Assembly (NCBI RefSeq): GCF_014633365.1
Contig: NC_068340.1
Coordinates: forward strand, 20,935,879-20,999,878
From: Diospyros lotus
Lineage: Eukaryota; Streptophyta; Magnoliopsida; Ericales; Ebenaceae
Reading direction: 5' to 3'
DNA length: 64,000 nucleotides
Made by a program: the position numbers and the translations under genes. Of this stretch, positions 48,568 to 61,485 are shown piece by piece. The stretch's first letter is position 1. Every line of letters starts with the position of its first letter. Below the pieces are notes generated by a model. The model saw only the letters and a program-made list of their open reading frames with translations. It was not told the DNA's origin and searched no databases.

Positions 48568-49488
48568 TCAGCCACATAAACATTCTTTCTCCTCTAGCTT
48601 CATGGCTTTCAATTTGGGAGTTTTCCATGAATATCCCAACATGTCTTTAGTATGGTTGGGCTTCTTACAATGCTCACACCATACTCGCTTATTTTTTCCA
48701 AAAGTTCTTTTTAGATTGTATCCTTCATTTCGTTTTGCTGCTAAAGTATATCCTTGGATTGCTATTTTAATGGATGAGTTATGTACTGGAGAGGACATCA
48801 CTTTCCTACTTGTTTCTTCTCGTCGAATTTCAACAAACACCTCTTTTAGGTTAGTAAAGGCTTGTGCCAAGTATACGTCCTCTAACGTCGTCAAATTCTT
48901 AATTTAGCCCTTGTAAGAAATCAAATATTCGATCTTTTTTTACCATCTTATCGTATAGAACTCTATCATCAATACACTTCCATTCAATATTGTGAAATAG
49001 ATTGATTTGCCGCCACAGTTCTAAGAGCATATTAAATACTTAGTTACAGATAATTTACTTTGTCAAGTGTTTCGAATCTTAGAGCGAAATTCAAAACTTT
49101 GTGATATATCCTCAAGATTTGAGTACATTTCTTGTACTGCATCCCACACTTCTTTTGTTGTTTGGTAGAACAGGTACAAACGTCCAATCCCTTACTCCAT
49201 CAAGTTTATCAACCATGCCATCACAATTGAGTTTTTTGCTTCCCATACACTATAAGTGACAAAATTTGATGGAGCTGTTATCGTTACTCCTGTTAAATAT
49301 CCCATCTTTCTTTTTTCCTTGATGAAAAGTAATACTAATCGATACCACTCTCTAGAATTGCTCCCATTCAATTTATGAGAGGTGATTTGTATTAAGAGGT
49401 TTTCAGAATGACCAGGGACTACGGATAATTTGGGATTGGACACAGCCGGGATACTAGTCGATTCCGCTGTGGATGAAGTGGAGGTCAT
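48568..49488 (-). pseudogene. copia gag remnant with degenerate zinc knuckle
   Basis: The N-terminal part starts at 49488 (MTSTSSTAESTSIP; ITSHKLNGSNSREWYRLVLL). The C-terminal part (48568-48894) contains CEHCKKPNHTKDML, a CCHC knuckle whose final Cys appears lost. The two halves are not in one frame. Confidence 0.8.
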
Positions 49489-49617
49489 TATTTTATCGGT
49501 AATGGTGGTTATTGGAATTCACGTTGGCGACGATGGTTAGCTGGTCTGAAATCAGTGGGTTATTGCAGACCAGATCTGAGACTATTGAGGTTCAGATCTA
49601 AGGTCGACAGTCTAATA

Positions 49618-50510
49618 GACTACTTTTGATTGTATTTTTGTGATTCCCAACCATCTTAAGATTTTGGAGTTTGCTTTGCCATTTTTGCCTATGAATTTTG
49701 TGGGGAGAAAAAGAAATTAATTTTAGAATATACTGTCCATCTCTTCACTTTAGTCTTCTTGTTGCTTACCCATTCAGTTGTCACTAACAAGCACCATTAG
49801 GATTAGGAAGGAGTTGTTGAATGCAAGCCAGTTTACATTGTACTCTTGCTTCAATGTTTTCTTTTTTTCGTTTTGTTCTGCATCTTATTTTACTAACTAT
49901 CCTTAAACATATCTGACTTCCCTTTAGGAAAATAGTAGGCAAAGAGATAAATCTTGTTGAAGATGTTAAGAAAATAATTTTCTTCTATTTATTCAGTTAT
50001 TTAGTTTTACATTGTGTTTCTTCTCTGTAGGTATATGATGTGTCATCTTACTTAGATGAACATCCAGGTGGAGATGATGCCATCTTTGATGCAACTGTTA
50101 TATATACTTCTTATGTCTCGTAATAGATTATAATTTTACAAGGTCCATCATGGAGCCCCACCCCTTCCCCAACCCTCTTCCCATTTTTTTTTTTAAAAAA
50201 ATACATATATTATGATGGATAGGTATCTATGGTATTACTTGGACTTGCAACTCTCAATGAAGGGAAAGGTGCTCTTAATGAGTTTGAAGATGTTGGACAC
50301 AGCAAAAGTGCCAGGGCACAAATGGAAACCTTCTGCATTGGGGAGCTCGATCCGTCATCCCCCGCTACTTGTCAACTAGACATCGTCTCCAAGGAATAAC
50401 CCGTGGAAATTACCAAGAAGCTATTACTAGACTATGCATGTAACAGTTGTCGGCATCTCTATTGTTGTTGGCCTCCTGTACTGGTGGAGAAAGTGAGGGC
50501 CTGAACAGTT
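49618..50510 (+). pseudogene. Cytochrome b5 pseudogene, cassette copy 3 (exons 2-3 only)
   Basis: Similarity to the intact gene starts inside intron 1 (49618, matching about 6474). Exon 2 (50032-50098) still encodes [16 protein letters not shown], but the donor GGTATAT has become GTTATAT. Exon 3 (from about 50259) encodes FEDVGHSKSARAQMETFC and then meets an early TAA at 50396-50398 where the intact gene has a Gln codon (CAG). A deletion removes most of the stretch before the membrane anchor. Exon 1 is absent, replaced by copia DNA. Clearly non-functional. Confidence 0.93.
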
Positions 50511-51667
50511 TCTACCCTGGCACTTGGAGTAACCGCGAATCAAATTTGGAATTATCAGAATCATAGTCATTGAATGAACTTCAACAATATCTTTTTCTCC
50601 ATAATTTTGAGGACTGAAGTTCAATCTGAATGTCCATTCGTTTTCAACTTTGTGACACGATTGAGTGCTAGTGCTATCTGATATCAACTGTTATATTGAT
50701 TGAGACACTGGAAACTTGCTCAAGGGTGCCTGGAACTAGAAAAAATTATTAGTACATTAGTCTTCATTTGGATAACAACAACTGTGAACTTGGGGAAGAT
50801 TGATTGATTGTGCATGTATATTAAAAATGTCATTTTTGAATCTCACACACACATTTAAGTGTAATTTTTGTGTGGATAGAAGCAACATTTAATTAAGCGA
50901 AATCACACGAATTCACGAGTTTACTATTGCAGCATGTTCAAAATCCTGCTTTGGATTTTTATGTAAGGAATGTAAGTACAACCTTCTCCATTTGTTTGGT
51001 CTCAACTGGGAATGATGAAATCTACCATTTTGAATTGGCATCAGTTTACAACTCAAATTCTGATTGTCGAATCCAAATGTTGTTTCCACTATGTGGTATA
51101 CACGAACTTAGCTCTTAATTGACCTTATCCAAACAATTTAACACAATTTAGAACTTACTAAAATTACCCAAATCCAACTTTAAAAGCTTAGTACTTAGCT
51201 CATTCACAACTCCATTATTACCTCGTCAATGGAATAAAATTTTCTCCTAAAGTGAGGGTAACTGCTACGTGAGGGTCAGGTTGCATACAAAAATAACCCT
51301 TGCTAAAAACAAAAGCATAGCTACTACTAGAATTGAATCCATACCATCTAGAAGAAGTAACCATAAAAGCTTTTGAGAAAATTGTACTCAAAGTCAATTG
51401 TTTTGCCAAGAATTTTATGTTTTCTCTCACAAGAAATGTTGATCTTCAAACTCTTGGAAATCAACATCATTCATGCTTCTCCATCACTACTCATGTTCAT
51501 TCCTCGTACGTCCTCTTTGCGTCCTTTGAATTCCAAAGTTGCTTTAGTACGAGACTAGGTAGTTTCGTGAAGCATTTCCATACTGATGGCTCACACTTCC
51601 CTCATCTTTGGCCCGTTATGAATGGGAGACCTAGAGTGAGGTCAGAGAGAAATAAGTTTCTTTCCAA
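50511..51667. other. Intergenic DNA of cassette copy 3
   Basis: Counterpart of 10252-11406, uninterrupted by the solo LTR found there. No gene is recognised; the small frames match those of copy 1 only because the DNA is duplicated. Confidence 0.5.
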
Positions 51668-52957
51668 TCACACAAGCGGTCTCCTTCATTATAGCACAAC
51701 ATCAAGGTTATATCGAACATTATGTACTCTAATAATATTTGAACCACTCAGAACTACTGCTATTGCAAATGCAACAATTGCTACATCCCTATCAATTGTA
51801 GCATGTTGACCACAAATATCACATAAAAATCTCTTTCTGGAAGGTCCTATCAAAATAGGAGCATGAGATAAACCTAAGCTCTTCCTTGTAATCTCTGCTC
51901 AAATGGTCGATAAACCTATGAGAAATTCCAAATTATGTTTAGTAGTTTTTGAGAATCCAATACATAGGTCAATAATAATCTTCCAACATGGGATTCCTGA
52001 TAATTCAACATCTTTAACTTGTAAATGTAACTCAAAACCAACTTGTTTGCAAACATCAACATATTGCAGATTTTCACTGTTTTGCATAGTGGATGGATCT
52101 CCCCTCATGTGCATTGCAACATAAGGTACTTTAAGGCCTGCAATGACACTATGCATTTTAGAGTTTAGTTGTCCACCAGACACATCATTTATAAGATAAG
52201 CCCCTTTGCTGACAGCTTCTGAAGCAACCGTTGAATAAAAAATGTCGACAGATAAAAGTTTCCATTCAGCCTCAAGTATCTTTAGAATAGCTTCTAAGAT
52301 AGGGATTAACCTATTCAATTCTTTCTCATCAGAAATCCTAGTTGCCATTGGCTGTGTGGATTGTGCTCCAAGATCAATTATATCTGCACCCTCGAAAATC
52401 ATCAAACGGGCCTGAGAAATTGCCGCCTCCACTTACTGAAACCTACCTCCATCACTAAAACTATATGGGATTAGATTAAGAATACCCATGATAGAGGTTC
52501 TTGCCCTACAATCCCATAGCCAGTTTCCCACAGGCAAGACCATTTTTAATCCATCCTTGCTAATAAGGGATTCACCACAAAGTTTATCCCATGATTCAAA
52601 AAGCCCACTAAGATGGGCTAACAAACCATGCCAGCATGCAACATTATCATCGTCAATAGATGATCCAAGCAAATCCATCAATGGAGCCATTAAAAATGGT
52701 CTCTCCCAAATTCTTTCATGGGGTACTGTAAGAATCTTTGAGTGAATTCTAAATTTCCCATAGAACAATATGTCCAAGTCAATTGGTCTTAGGCCATACC
52801 TTATCCTTCCAGTACGCCCTAAGTCCTTTTCAATTTTCTTAAGCACTCCTAGTAGTTCATGAGGCCCAAGTCTAGTAACACTCGAACGACAAAGTTGAGG
52901 AAGAGAGGTTGACCTGTCACATAAGCAGGCATGCCTTGTAATTTTTATGGCTGATTG

Positions 52958-55453
52958 TGTAATACCCCATGTTCGTATGAAGTTGCCACGTAATTTCGAT
53001 GAGTTTAGGATACCAAAAAATTGGTTTGATAGTAGTTATACGTACCTAATCGATTGCAGGGAATGTCTCGGAGTGAAATTATCTAAGGAAAATTATACGG
53101 TCTTGATGAGCGTATCGAGATAGGATTTATGGTATCGAAAGAAATTGGATTGGGAACAGTTTTTGGTACAGCTAAAATACAACTGTCAGTTAAGCTATAA
53201 AACTGAATTGTCTTAAAAGGCTCCTGAAAAATCAACGGAACCCTGGGAGGGCTCCGATTTTTCATAATAAGCAACGCTTCAGTGGTTTCGGGGTGAAACG
53301 ACAGCCGATAAGGACACTGGGGTGAAATCATCCTTTTTAGCTAAGATTCGAATTATTAATTTTACGTTTTCGGTATTGAAATGCAAATTTATTTGAAGTT
53401 TAAGGGCATAGTTGCAATAAAGAAATTTCCCAAGTGATGTTATAATAAAATTGAGGAATAATGTGTAATTTTCTATATCTATTAATGTAATATATAATAT
53501 ATATATAGTATATATATAGGCGTGCAATGTGTGCGTGTCCAATGGCCGCCCACCCCTCTGCAACTTACCCATACCCTGCAACCCTCAAGCCACACCTTGC
53601 AAGATTGAAGCGACACCCTGCCAGATTTGGAGAAGTTTGCACGCAATAGGTGATGGCAAGATAACATGGACGGTGAGATGGGGGAGTGTTCGGTTGCCTA
53701 TAAATAGGCATTGAACTTGGCCGAAGAGAAGCAACAAGGGAGAGAGATCGGATGGGAGAAAGCGAGAGAGAGGGCCGCAGCCGAGAGAGAGACAGAGAAG
53801 GAGAGAGAGTGAGAGAGAGAGAGAGATGGGTCGCAATCGGCCATAGCCACAAGCTCCAAGCGGCCATGGCCGATGCACAGCAAGCTGCAGCAGCGTCAAG
53901 GAGGCAACGCAGGCGGCTGGTGATGACCGAGGGTGGCCGGTGGTGGTGAGCAGAGGCCTGAGAAGCGGCCGAAGGTAGCAAGCCGTGGCCATGGCAGCCA
54001 TGGCCACGAGCTCCAACTGCAGCAAGGCCGCACCAGCTGCGGTTAACGGCGGCCGCGGGCAGCTCCAGGGGCGGTGCGGTGATCGGGGAGGCCGGAGTCA
54101 GGTGGCGAGGGCGGCGGTAGGCCAGAAGGCACGCGACGGCGGCGGCAGGCATGGCGGTTCGAGCACAGAAGGAAGCAGGAGGAGGAAAAAGAAGAGAGGG
54201 AGAAGAAAGAAAAAAAGAAAAAGAAAAAGGAAAGAAAAGAAAAGAAGAAAAAAAAATAGGAAAAATTCTCGAAAAAATCCCAAAAAATAAGAAATTACGT
54301 TTCGGTAATATTTCAGAGATTTTGGGCGAGAAAATTGTTTGGACACGCATTTCGAGGATATGACACGCATACTGAGGAAGTCAGAGATGCTAAGATAAGG
54401 TAAGTAAGATTTCCTAGAAAATTTCAGAAATTCAATAATATTATTTTATGAATTTTCGTAGAATAATATTTGAGAAAATATTTTAGAAATATTTAGTTTG
54501 GATTTATCGAGGAAAATTAGGAAGAAATAAAAAGAAAATTAAAGAAAATGCCAGAAATTATGGAAAAAATAGGTTTTAATGTTTATTTAAATAATTATGG
54601 TAATTATGATACTTTTAGGAATAAGTTGAAGTGACTCGTGCAAATTTTGAGATTAGCACGCAAATCAAGGCAAAGCACGGATATCGAGGTAGCCCGATAA
54701 GCTTGAGAAGGTAAGTGGTACTCTCCAATTAAAGTTAGTTTTATGGCAAATGCCTAGTTTGTAAGTGGATTATGTTCCTCAAAAATGTTTTCATCATATT
54801 GACATGCCTTGATATGTACCCATCACGTAGACTGCATACATGACATGACTATGAAATGCATGAATACACGTTGATATCATCAATCACTCGCATTTGAGGC
54901 CGTAGGGAGTACGAACTGGCACCGTTGCTTTACCAATGGTGCACCCATACACCTCAACTTCGAAAGAGGTGGCCGCAAAAATGGTAGGTAACATGAGGGG
55001 TGCAATTGACACCTACGAGGTAAGACATTACATACACATATGATATAGCATTATGTATCCTTACTTAGATGATTCATCATCTAACTTGGGTTTTGGCCCC
55101 TGAAATATTCAAACGTTCCAGGTGGAGATTGTAGTAGACTTGAGGATAAATGAGGCATGAAATGGCACTTAGCGGGGTGCATGAAGAATGAAATGTATGT
55201 AGCCCATGTACTCTGAACGTTTTGAGAAATGTTGAAAATATAATAATTTATTTATGATTAATATATCAGGTTTCGATCATTGCTTCCGCATTTGATGTGT
55301 ATAGTGATTCTCTTTCGAGAAAAATGATTGGGAATTCTGGGATGGATTTCGAGGAATGATGTGGTGTAGCATTAATGTTTGAAAGAAAAAAAAAAATTTA
55401 TTGTTCCGAAATTATCCCAAGTTATAACGTGCCCGGAAAAGCGGGGCGTTACA
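52958..55453 (+). mobile_element. Solo LTR (2496 bp) inside HPPK-DHPS pseudogene, perfect TSD
   Basis: It starts TGTAATACCCC and ends GGGGCGTTACA (inverted-repeat ends), with the 5-bp duplication GATTG at 52953-52957 and 55454-55458. Intact HPPK-DHPS reads 'gcctgattgcttc' at the same point, confirming the empty site. There are no internal domains. A GA-rich part (53750-53826) and a purine tract (about 54165-54260) give rise to long low-complexity frames that are not genes. Same family as the reverse-oriented elements at 28362-30534 and 1500-2211. Confidence 0.93.
53694..53709 (+). promoter_or_regulatory. TATA box in short inverted repeat (LTR promoter)
   Basis: GCCTATAAATAGGC: a TATAAATA box within complementary GCCTAT/ATAGGC arms, about 740 bp into the LTR. 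The same arrangement occurs in the related LTR at 29895-29908. GA-rich sequence follows, as is common in transcript leaders. Confidence 0.6.
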
Positions 55454-56885
55454 GATTGCTTCATCAACCGCAACGCTTCATTAAAATTATGAAGTCTGTC
55501 ACCCATATTGCTTCCTAAAGCTATTGCAACTTCTTGTTCTTGTAAATAAACTTCCACCGAGGAATGTGAGGACGAATGGAATGAAGAAAGCCATGCTACC
55601 ACAAAAAAGACAAGAGACAGGCAAGCATCAAGATAATTGTAAAACCATCCAACAATATTTCACACATATGAACACAAGTGTGCAGTTAGGCATTTAAAAA
55701 CTTTTCTTCCATGAAACTATTTTCTACTGAAAAATTGAAGACCTGAAGTTCAACCCTTCAATGACATCACCCCCAAACACAATTATTCCTTTAACTCTAA
55801 TATATGTGCAACAATTTTTACGATCATTTCTAAGATATAATTATGTTTGGAGGATAGATTCACCACACAGCCATCAACCTCATGTTTCTCTGAACTTAAA
55901 AACTCAATTAAGCACACTAAAGCCTGGTCCCACAAAATTTACACAACTATATGAGCCCTTAAATAGAAAATGGATATAATTTCTAATTCTAATGGCATTC
56001 AACAATAATCTAAATCAACAAAGGTTAGATCTTATAATAATTACATTTGACATATGGGACAACAAGCAAGAAAATAGAGACCACCTCTAAGAGATTTCCT
56101 GGAAACAACTACAAACCCAAATTTGATGGGCGCTAGCTGTTTGAAGATGTTCATGTTAGAACCGACCTTCAATCGACAATCCTAGAATTCAGATTCTTTC
56201 CAGATTATGCCAATTATAAGAGTACGCTGACGTAGTGCTTTACATCTCAAGAAACAAATGCATACGTTGAAGAACTCTATGAAATGGTAGAAAGCTTGCG
56301 GTCTTCTACATTGAAAAAGTCTACTGAAATAGTACAATTAACTGAATTGCATTCTAGGTTTGAGGCTAGATGTCGCCCGGAACAAGATATATGTGTAGTT
56401 ATGTGGGTTCTGCAAAACCTTAAGCTAATGGCATTTTTGTAACTTAAATGAGTGGCATTTGTGAATATAGCTCTGATAATGTTTCTTTCTAAATTGCACT
56501 TAATGCCTTATAAGTTTTACTAGGTTATCTATGTACGTGTCACGGTATAAACATTATACTAATCTCATTATGATAAAATAATTATTAAAAAGTTATGTAG
56601 TATTATAAACTCTTAATTCATATTGCATAAACGTAACCTACATAATTAGATATATGTTGAATTATAGAAATAATTAGCATAATTTTTGAAAATCAATAAT
56701 ACTTTATGTATCTCTACCAAATATTAGGGTGGTAAGTGTAATTTATTATTATATATATAAAATAAAAAATAATAAGTAATTATTCAACCTGAAAAAGAAT
56801 TTTCTCTCTCCTCATATGCTCCTGAGTCACTTTGTTCAACCCTTGCTGGGTTTAGAAAAAGCCCCAATCTCCGAGCTCTCTGCCA

Positions 56886-57620
56886 ATGGTGCTTTCTTGT
56901 TTCACACAGTTTCTTTCATTACCAAGGTTCCTTTGTTATCTGCTCTCTTTTGTTAGCCATCTTTATATTTGCAGTGTGTGTGTGTCTATATATATATTTA
57001 TAATCATACAGCTTGAAAATGAAAGAAAAAGAACTCAAGGTTGCATATTTCTTGAGAATCCGAATTTTATTTAGGCAGCTGTCTTATTTGAGATTTAGGG
57101 ATAGAAAACAAGATAAAAGTCCTGAATTTAAGACCCAAGTTTTGACATTTGGGATGAGGCATGGGAAACTTGGAGTCTTGACTAGGGTTTTATAAGATTT
57201 CTTAAGCGATTGGTGTTAAGGGGGAAAGAGTGAACATTCCACTTGCTCATAACTCCAATTTTTGTGTTTGAATAAAGCAGATGGCACTCAAGGTGGCCTT
57301 TTTTTCCCATCGACAAATATTATTCAAGTTCAGTATCCTGTACTGCATTATAGATGGTCTCTTACAATTGTTTCTTGGAAAGGAATTGTGCAATCCTTAG
57401 TTGTAGAAGCATCAAATGAAGAAGGAAATGTTGTAAAAAAGAAGAAATCTGGAACATCCAGACATAGATCAGTTAGAAAGTAGGAGGAAGGTAATAACAG
57501 ATGGTTCACAAGATGATGTTATGTCGTCTGTAAATGGTGATGCTACAAATTGGAAAATAGTAAGCCTTTAGCAACAGATGAAAAATCGAAGAAATCCAAA
57601 CAAAGAAGTAATTACCTCAT
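56886..57620 (+). pseudogene. FLN2 5' remnant, cassette copy 3
   Basis: Exon 1 begins MVLSCFTQFLSLPR at 56886, matching the FLN2 start. Exon 2 begins near 57281 (RWHSRWPFF) and, after a frame change in a run of seven T's (57299-57305), continues STNIIQVQYPVLHYRW and VVEASNEEGNVVKKKKSG to 57483. FLN2 similarity fades by about 57620, where copia sequence takes over. The whole pfkB-like part is missing. Confidence 0.88.
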
Positions 57621-57639
57621 CAAACTTCAAATATCATTG

Positions 57640-58504
57640 TCGAGAGGCTTATTTCAAACTATAAATGGATTCTTTAACTTACATACCAAATGTTCTTTGC
57701 CATTTTCTTTGAAGCCTTAACGTTGTTGCATATACACTTCTTCATGCAGATGTCCATTCAAGAACGTTGTTTTAACATCCATCTGATGAAGTTCAAGATC
57801 AAAGTGTGCCACTAGTGCCATAATAATTCTGAAGGAATCTTTTGAGGAAATAGGGGAAAACGTTTCATTGTAATTAACTCATTCTTTCTGAGTAAAACCC
57901 TTAACCACTAATCTTGCCTTGAACCTTTCAATATCGCATTTTGAATCTTTCTTAATTAGTTTTGAACACCCATTTGCAACTTATAGGCTTAACTCGTTTA
58001 GGTTGTTCAACTAATTCCCACACATCGTTGTGTGCCATAGATTTCATCTCATCCTTCATCAAACCATTTGTCAGAACAAGTACTTGAAATAGCTTGGCTA
58101 TATGAGATCAGATCTATGACATGATCAACATCGTAATCATTTTCACCAAGGTACACCACATAATCATCTGATATAGCAGATCTTCTTTCTCTCTAAGGGC
58201 GCCTGTTAGGAATTTCAGGATGTGAAATGTGTACTGGAACATCTTCTTGTTGGGATACTTCTTCTGTTTGATTTGGTTGAAACACCATCCTTTCATGTAT
58301 AACTGGTACTGGCATTATCACAATTTCCTCTTCCACATTAACATCTCTTACATGAGAACAAGAGCACTCACTTACATCATTCTCCAAAAAATTTGCAGTG
58401 ATAGAATCAACAATCTTTGTGCCTCGACTAGGGCAACAAAATTTGTATCCCTTAGAATTGTCAGGATAATCAATGAAGAAACAATGTGTAGTCTTAGGAT
58501 CCAA
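57640..58504 (-). pseudogene. copia RT N-terminal part and linker
   Basis: Linker at 58193-58504 (SKGYKFCCPSRGTKIVDS, HISHPEIPNRRP). RT start below it, with blocks readable on the minus strand as ERFKARLVVKGFTQKE, YNETFSP and DVKTTFLNG, separated by stops. It breaks off before the YVDD box. Confidence 0.75.
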
Positions 58505-58588
58505 TTTACTCTCAGAAAGATTGTAGATTCTTACCTCAGCAGGACAACCCCAAACTCGAAAGTGATTTAGGCTTGGCTTACGACCAAC

Positions 58589-59317
58589 TCAAAGTTCAAA
58601 AGGAGTCAAAGGAACAGATTTACTAGGAACTCTATTCAATATGCACATCGCAGTCTTTATGGCTTCACCCCAAAGAGACATGGGTAGATTACACCTACTC
58701 ATCATCGTCCTCATCATATCCTTTAGTGTGCGATTTCTTCTTTCAACTACTCCATTTTGATCTGGTGTGCCAGGCATGGTATATTGCAACTATCCCACAA
58801 TCTTGTAGATACATGGCAAACAAACCCATACATTGTCCGCTAGAACCATGCCTGCAATAGTATTCTCCACCTCTACCAGATCTCACAACCTTTATACTTT
58901 TCTCTCGCCGCTTCTCAACCTCAGTTTTGAAAATCTTAACTTTTTGAGTGCTTAAGATTTATCCGCAATGAGATATACATATCCATAGCGAGAAAAGTCA
59001 TCAATAAATGTGAGAAAATATTTGTTCCCACATAATGTAGAGACATAAGATCCACTTATATCACTGTGGATAATTTCTAGAAGTTCATTACTACGAGTTG
59101 CACCTCTTTTCTTGGTCTTAGTGAGCTTTCCCTTTATGCAATCAACACAAGTCCCAAAATCATTAAAGTCAACAATAGGCAAAATACCATTTTTAACAAG
59201 TCTTTCAATCATTTCTTTGGAAATATGACCAAACAGTTTATGCCATAAAGTTGAAGAGTTTTCTTTAATCAATGTTCTTTTAACACTAACATTCTCAACG
59301 TTCAAGGAAGTAGCCAT
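58589..59317 (-). pseudogene. copia GAG-pre-integrase and integrase remnants
   Basis: Zinc-binding zone LWHKLFGHISKEMIERLV with the CVDCIKGK pair, then IHSDISGSYV, FLTFIDDFSRYGYVYL, and after a break TPDQNGVVERRNRTLKDMM with the conserved Glu. Frames differ between halves. The upper end is cut by the nested LTR at 59318. Confidence 0.87.
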
Positions 59318-60470
59318 TGTAACACCCGGTGTAATCGATGTTAAGAAAATAGCAAAGGAAGTAAGAAAACTTCCAAAAATACCCTTGAGAAGGTGATGGA
59401 TCCTTGAGATTGAGAATGCCCATGAGAAGGGTATTTTGGTAATTTGGATTGTGAAGTCCAATAAAAAGGGTATTTTGGTAAATTTGAAATAATTCCAATG
59501 TGGAATTAAGTGTGGAAGTGAATAAAATCCCAATTTGGTATTTATGTGGAGATATATGGGATTAATAAATTCTCAAATGATGTTTTGGGAGTTTTGGAAT
59601 TTATTTCCATAAAGGAATTTAATTATGGAAGATAGGGAAATTGGATATTGAATTATTTGAGAAAATAATTAAATTTTCCCCTAAAATGGTGAATTAATGT
59701 GGTAATGCCACATGGAGGACCAAGATAAAGAAGTGAAGCCAAGCTTGTGTCTTAGAGTGACACTTGGCATAATCTTGGAAATTTGAGAGAAATTATATAT
59801 GTGGATTTATGAGTTGGAGAAGGATTTAATTAAATGTAAAAAAGAAATGTTAATTAGTCTTTCAAGCATTTAATGAGAAGCATAATGGTGTTGGATTAAA
59901 AGAAAAATCCAAAAGAAAAGTAAATGGTCACCATTAATGCTTGAAATTATGGTGAATTAAATAAATCTAATGAAAAATGAGAAAATGGTCACCCATTAAT
60001 GCTTGGAAAATTGTGGGATTTATTTAAATGAGAAGAAAAGCATTTATGTCTTTCAAGTGGTCTCTCATGTGATGGTGGAAATTAGTCCCATTAAATTTAA
60101 ATGAGAAAGAAATATAAATTCAAGGGATGAGATTAATTCTTGAATTTGGAAAGTGATCAAAGGGCCACCATTAAATCTTAGAAGTTGGCATGGATTGCCA
60201 AATGGGTGGAGAGATTTTAAAAAGAGATGATTGGAAGGTGGAGATTTAATCTCCAAATTTAATCAAAGGCTAGGATTAAAATCTAGCAAAGCACATGGAT
60301 TGTGTTTCCTTGGGATGGCTAAGATTTTGTCTTGTAAAGTGAGAAAAGATCCAATGGTGGATTTTAAGCAAGACTTAATGCCATGGATTGTGTTAGTTTG
60401 GAGGGTGAGGATTTATTCTCGCCAAATAAATCTAATGGCTAGGATTTATTCTTGAAATATGGAAATCTAG

Positions 60471-60478
60471 TATAAAAA
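60471..60478 (+). promoter_or_regulatory. TATA box of the nested LTR
   Basis: TATAAAAA about 1.15 kb into the LTR, preceded by 'aatctag' and followed by a purine-rich leader. Position and context fit an LTR promoter. Confidence 0.5.
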
Positions 60479-61485
60479 GGTAAGTGTGGGAGACTTGTCT
60501 CCCTTTTTGGCCATTTGTAGAAATGAAGAGGAAAGAAAAGAAAGAAAAGAAAGAAAGAGAAAGAAGTCTCCATGGAGGGAAAAGTGAAGAAAGAAAGAAG
60601 ATGATGAAGAAAATCAAGGCAAGTATTTATTCTCCTCTTTATTTTTGGTGTGCTTGTATGCAAAAATTAAGTGGCTTGTTGAAATGCCCTTTAGGTGGGA
60701 GAAAGTGATGTTGGAAGCTCTCTTGAAGTGAAGATTTAATTATTCAAGAAGAGGTATGGGATGGCCCCATGGGAGGGTGGCCTTGCAATGGGTGGTAAAT
60801 ATGTTTCAATAATGTATATGTTGCATTTGGCATGTTCTTTTATGTTCATGAGACTTATGGCCATAGGTTAGTTTGAGAACATGGTTGAAATGGTGGGTTG
60901 ATGCCTCTAACCTTGGAGGGTTGTGAGGGCAAAGAAACCTAACCACACTTGCATGCATTTGGCATCATATAACTTGTTATGCTCATATTTATTTGGCATT
61001 GCACCCTTATTAAGCTTAATAGCTCATGAGATTTTTACCCTCACATGTAGGTTGTGAAAGCATGATAAAGTCAAGGCCAAGTGAAATGGCATGGGAAAGC
61101 ATGGAAGAAGATTCAAGTGTATATTTTGGCTTATAGAAGCTTATGTGTTTGATTTATGTAATGTAAATGTGTTGCTAGTTGAAGTGTATGTTGTATTTAT
61201 ACAATGAGATAGTGGCTTATGGCACATTGGTGCCTAGGTTGAGTGAGGTCTCATTTTGGTGTGTGTTGTGAGAAACACCAAGAAGTTAAATCATATGGGT
61301 TTGTTGAAAAAATAGTGGGTATTTGGTGTATGTTGTGTAATATTCAAGAGGTGGTTTAAGCCTTAATTTTGGAGAAAAAGAGGCTAAAATTTATGGAAAG
61401 TGAAGTGTTTTATTTAGGTTATTTTTTTGGAAAATATGGGTTTAAATGCCCAAGAAAAAAAAAAGAAAAAAGAAATGAAGTGTGA

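Larger units (their letters stand above)
44830..49617 (-). mobile_element. Ty1/copia retrotransposon, decayed, 5' end truncated
   Basis: On the minus strand the order is gag, zinc knuckle, protease, integrase, reverse transcriptase, RNase H, the Ty1/copia order. A polypurine tract follows the last domain (45092-45101), and about 250 bp of probable 3' LTR extends to about 44830. The matching 5' LTR is missing: cytochrome b5-derived DNA begins at 49618, about 130 bp upstream of the gag start. Frames are broken by stops and frameshifts. The element marks the left edge of cassette copy 3. Confidence 0.85.
51668..56154 (-). pseudogene. HPPK-DHPS pseudogene, cassette copy 3
   Basis: The presequence exon (start codon 56152-56154, MNIFKQLAPIKFGF) and the HPPK N-terminus (55454-55612) are separated from the rest by a solo LTR at 52958-55453. 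Lesions: TGA at 51899-51901 where the intact copy has Arg; TAA at 52433-52435 where it has Ser after GGRFQ; loss of one base near 52870; and several substitutions in conserved motifs (for example IIIDLCIGFSK for the pterin-binding IIIDPGIGFSK). Not functional. Confidence 0.93.
49618..57620. repeat. Segmental duplication, cassette copy 3
   Basis: Carries cytochrome b5 exons 2-3, HPPK-DHPS and the start of FLN2 in one stretch, all broken, flanked on both sides by copia elements. It is the only copy that shows all three neighbours together. Confidence 0.87.

Noticed and set aside
44830..49617. Endogenous pararetrovirus or gypsy-type element
   Set aside because: Integrase precedes reverse transcriptase and motifs are of Ty1/copia type; no movement or coat protein is seen.
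53565..54350. 261-residue open frame on the minus strand and its neighbours
   Set aside because: Inside a solo LTR, built from GA/CT and purine tracts, open in multiple frames, no recognisable domain.
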